A stretch of 64,000 nt of DNA from Chloromonas sp. AAM2 (lineage: Eukaryota > Chlorophyta > Chlorophyceae > Chlamydomonadales > Chlamydomonadaceae): positions 62,001 through 126,000 of the forward strand of contig QAXH01001886.1 of assembly GCA_004335635.1 (NCBI GenBank), given 5' to 3'. Below are positions 62,190-64,000 of this stretch, piece by piece. The translations under genes were made by a program, and so were the position numbers. A model generated the notes under the pieces. That model was given only the letters and a program-made list of their open reading frames with translations, had not been told where the DNA came from and made no database searches. Within the stretch, counting starts at the first letter, position 1. Each line of letters starts with the position of its first letter.

Positions 62190-63126
62190 AAACCCCCAAG
62201 GCACAGCAGACTGCTGGGTTGCCTTAGAAGAGCCACAGCAGAGCGGTCACGTGCCCCTGGAGGGTGCACGGGGGGACCAGCACGTGGTTCTACAGGCAGG
62301 CCTGACCGAGGAGGCCTTGGATGCAATTGGTGACCCAGTGGCCCTTGTCAGCCTGAACCCCGATGGAGCCAGCATACCCGCACAGGTGCCATTGGCAGGT
62401 GGGCTGAGGCAAACAACGACAATCTCTGTACAGCACTGTGCACCCAGGTCAATTGCACCCAAGCCATAGAGACCAGAGAACCAACACCACAACTGTACAT
62501 GAATTGAGGCATGGTTCTGGCCTGTTCAGGTTGCTCAAGGGGAGTTCATCATAAACAGCTCACAGAAAGTCCACCGGTGCATGCGCATATGCAACAATTG
62601 AGCGTCTGCTCCCACGCCGTCCCCTGCTGCACAGGCATCGCATGGGAGGGCATGACCCACACTGCAGCGGATGAGCTTTACCACACAACATGGGTGAGGC
62701 ACATGCACCGCTGCTGATGGGAGAGGCAGAGCAGGACGGCAGAGGAAGACCGTGTTTGGATTGTTAGTGTTTCTTGATGGGTTTCCTTTAAGGGCGCACT
62801 GGTTTTCTTATATGCCCGTGCTGACCTGGCACCGCAGGGGCACTCACGGGGCAGGCGGGACATCCTCCTGCCCTTTGCCGCCACCCTGTTGGGCTGCAAC
62901 CCCGCGCTTGAGCAGCGGCCCGATCAGCTGCTGCACCCGGATGAGGTGCGCTGCATGGGTCGGCCGTATACAATAAGCGCAAGGCAGTAATAGCAACAAG
63001 TGCAGCTTAAGGTGTATACTCGAACAAGCATGTTACTATAATCACACCAACAGTGGTGTATCATACATTGAGGACTGCCTGCTGAAAGTGGTGTCAGACC
63101 CTGAAGAATCAGATCACTTGCTTTAC
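62190..63126 (+). CDS. Single-hybrid (glycine-cleavage H-like) domain protein, partial model
   Basis: Exon pieces end or start at plausible splice sites: about 62190-62385, 62530-(donor unknown), 62635-62693 and 63054-(3' end unknown). They encode DCWVALEEPQQ, GLTEEALDAIGDPVALVSLN, VAQGEFIIN, IAWEGMTHTAADELYHTTW and GVSYIEDCLLKVVSD. This order matches lipoyl/H-protein-like folds of the plant 'single hybrid motif' group (LTEEALDAIGD loop, then WEG, then a second strand set). A lipoyl-lysine site was not identified, so it may be an H-like protein without lipoate. The phase between the second and third pieces does not work as drawn and the N-terminus is unknown. Confidence 0.5.
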
Positions 63127-64000
63127 ATCCCCTTCATAAACATGCGCCTTACCTTGCCTGTCTCCGCTATGCTCGTCCCATTGCAGCATCATTGGATAGT
63201 GCGGGTGAGGGCGCTGAGAAGAGACGTCCAAACGGCCCTAGACACAAGGTTGCTGAAGCAGGCGCCTGACGGACAACAGCAACACTGACAGCCACCTTGC
63301 GCAAAGAAGAGCCTGGTGGCTCAACAAATGCATGCAGCATGCTACACAACCGGGAGCATAGGAAGCACTTATCCCATCAAGTTGATGTTCATCAGAACTT
63401 TCTTGGCTGCCAGCTGTACACAGGAAGGTGCGATTCTGCCTTCCAATCTGTTCGATCTAACCAGACAAGAACAGAGTCGTTGCCTCTTCAGCTGGTGATT
63501 GTTGACAGTGCCACTCCACAGTGTCACCTGGCACACTGTACGTACGTCCCACGACTGCAGTTGTTTGATTTCGTCATTTATTCTTCTTTGGGTGTACGTA
63601 TGTACCGAAGTGATGCGCATGGTCAAGAATGGGAGAAGTCACCTGCTGAAAAGTGCACGTAGCTTGTGCAAGCTGCCTGGCTGTGATGCACTGCACAGGG
63701 TGATGCCATTTAGCTGGTTAACATCATGCTGAGGGGAATCAAATGAATCCTGTCCCTCGGTAATTCCTTGTCAATACTGATTGAGGTGTCCCCGCTGATG
63801 TCGCTGACCAAGGCTACACTCATTAGATGCCAACGATGTTGGCTGTGAACCCTTTGTGTTTGATACAGGCTGGCTCGTTTGGGACAGTGTGACCAGGTCA
63901 CCAGCCTGTTGTCCCAGTTCTGTTACACGCTCTGCCAGCCCGTACACTCGTGTCATGCAGTTGAAAAACAAAATCCACGAACAAATGTGCGCGTTCCACG
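63127..64000. other. Unassigned 3' end of the window
   Basis: Short open frames only: 63297-63662 (+) and 63771-63971 (-). The minus-strand frame reads FFNCMTRVYGLAERVTELGQ and might be the end of a gene beyond the window, but no family is recognised. Confidence 0.35.

Overview
The window is nuclear DNA of a green alga, most likely a flagellate of the Chlamydomonadales/Chlorophyceae. The genes are split into many short exons with GT-AG introns of roughly 100-300 bases. They include an axonemal protein (CFAP53), a thylakoid TPM-domain protein with a two-part targeting sequence, and a callose synthase, a mix that fits a photosynthetic, ciliated, walled cell. No prokaryotic operon structure is present. 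Exon coordinates were worked out by eye from reading frame, splice sites and family similarity. In the well-supported genes the exon lengths sum to whole codons.

Layout. 1-5520 (+): C-terminal half of CAND1, which exchanges substrate receptors on cullin-RING ligases. 5521-8200: repeat-rich DNA with the decayed 3' end of a Fanzor/TnpB-type RNA-guided nuclease gene. 8211-11331 (+): protein kinase with a long N-terminal extension. 11332-14502: no gene recognised. 14503-24015 (+): complete 17-exon 1,3-beta-glucan synthase. 25420-27206 (-): unrecognised four-exon gene, head-to-head with CFAP53 (27296-29929, +). 31624-45547 (-): complete 28-exon ABCC transporter, head-to-head with the GTPase GUF1/LepA (about 45884-54055, +). 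The last GUF1 intron carries nested retroelements. 54560-54760 and about 58700-58780: two relics of a type-B DNA polymerase gene of the mobile or viral kind. 55025-56687 (-): FYV7/TAP26-like rRNA-processing protein, divergent from a small predicted secreted protein (56913-57975, +). 59192-61190 (-): TLP18.3-like TPM protein. About 62190-63126 (+): partly resolved single-hybrid (H-protein-like) gene.

The host genes are unrelated housekeeping, cilium, wall and plastid genes and do not form one pathway. The most interesting material is the mobile DNA: the Fanzor relic with a conserved 3' flank that recurs at two other sites, the polymerase relics, and the apparent LINE/SINE pair inside GUF1. No intact autonomous element and no CRISPR, tRNA or rRNA gene was seen.
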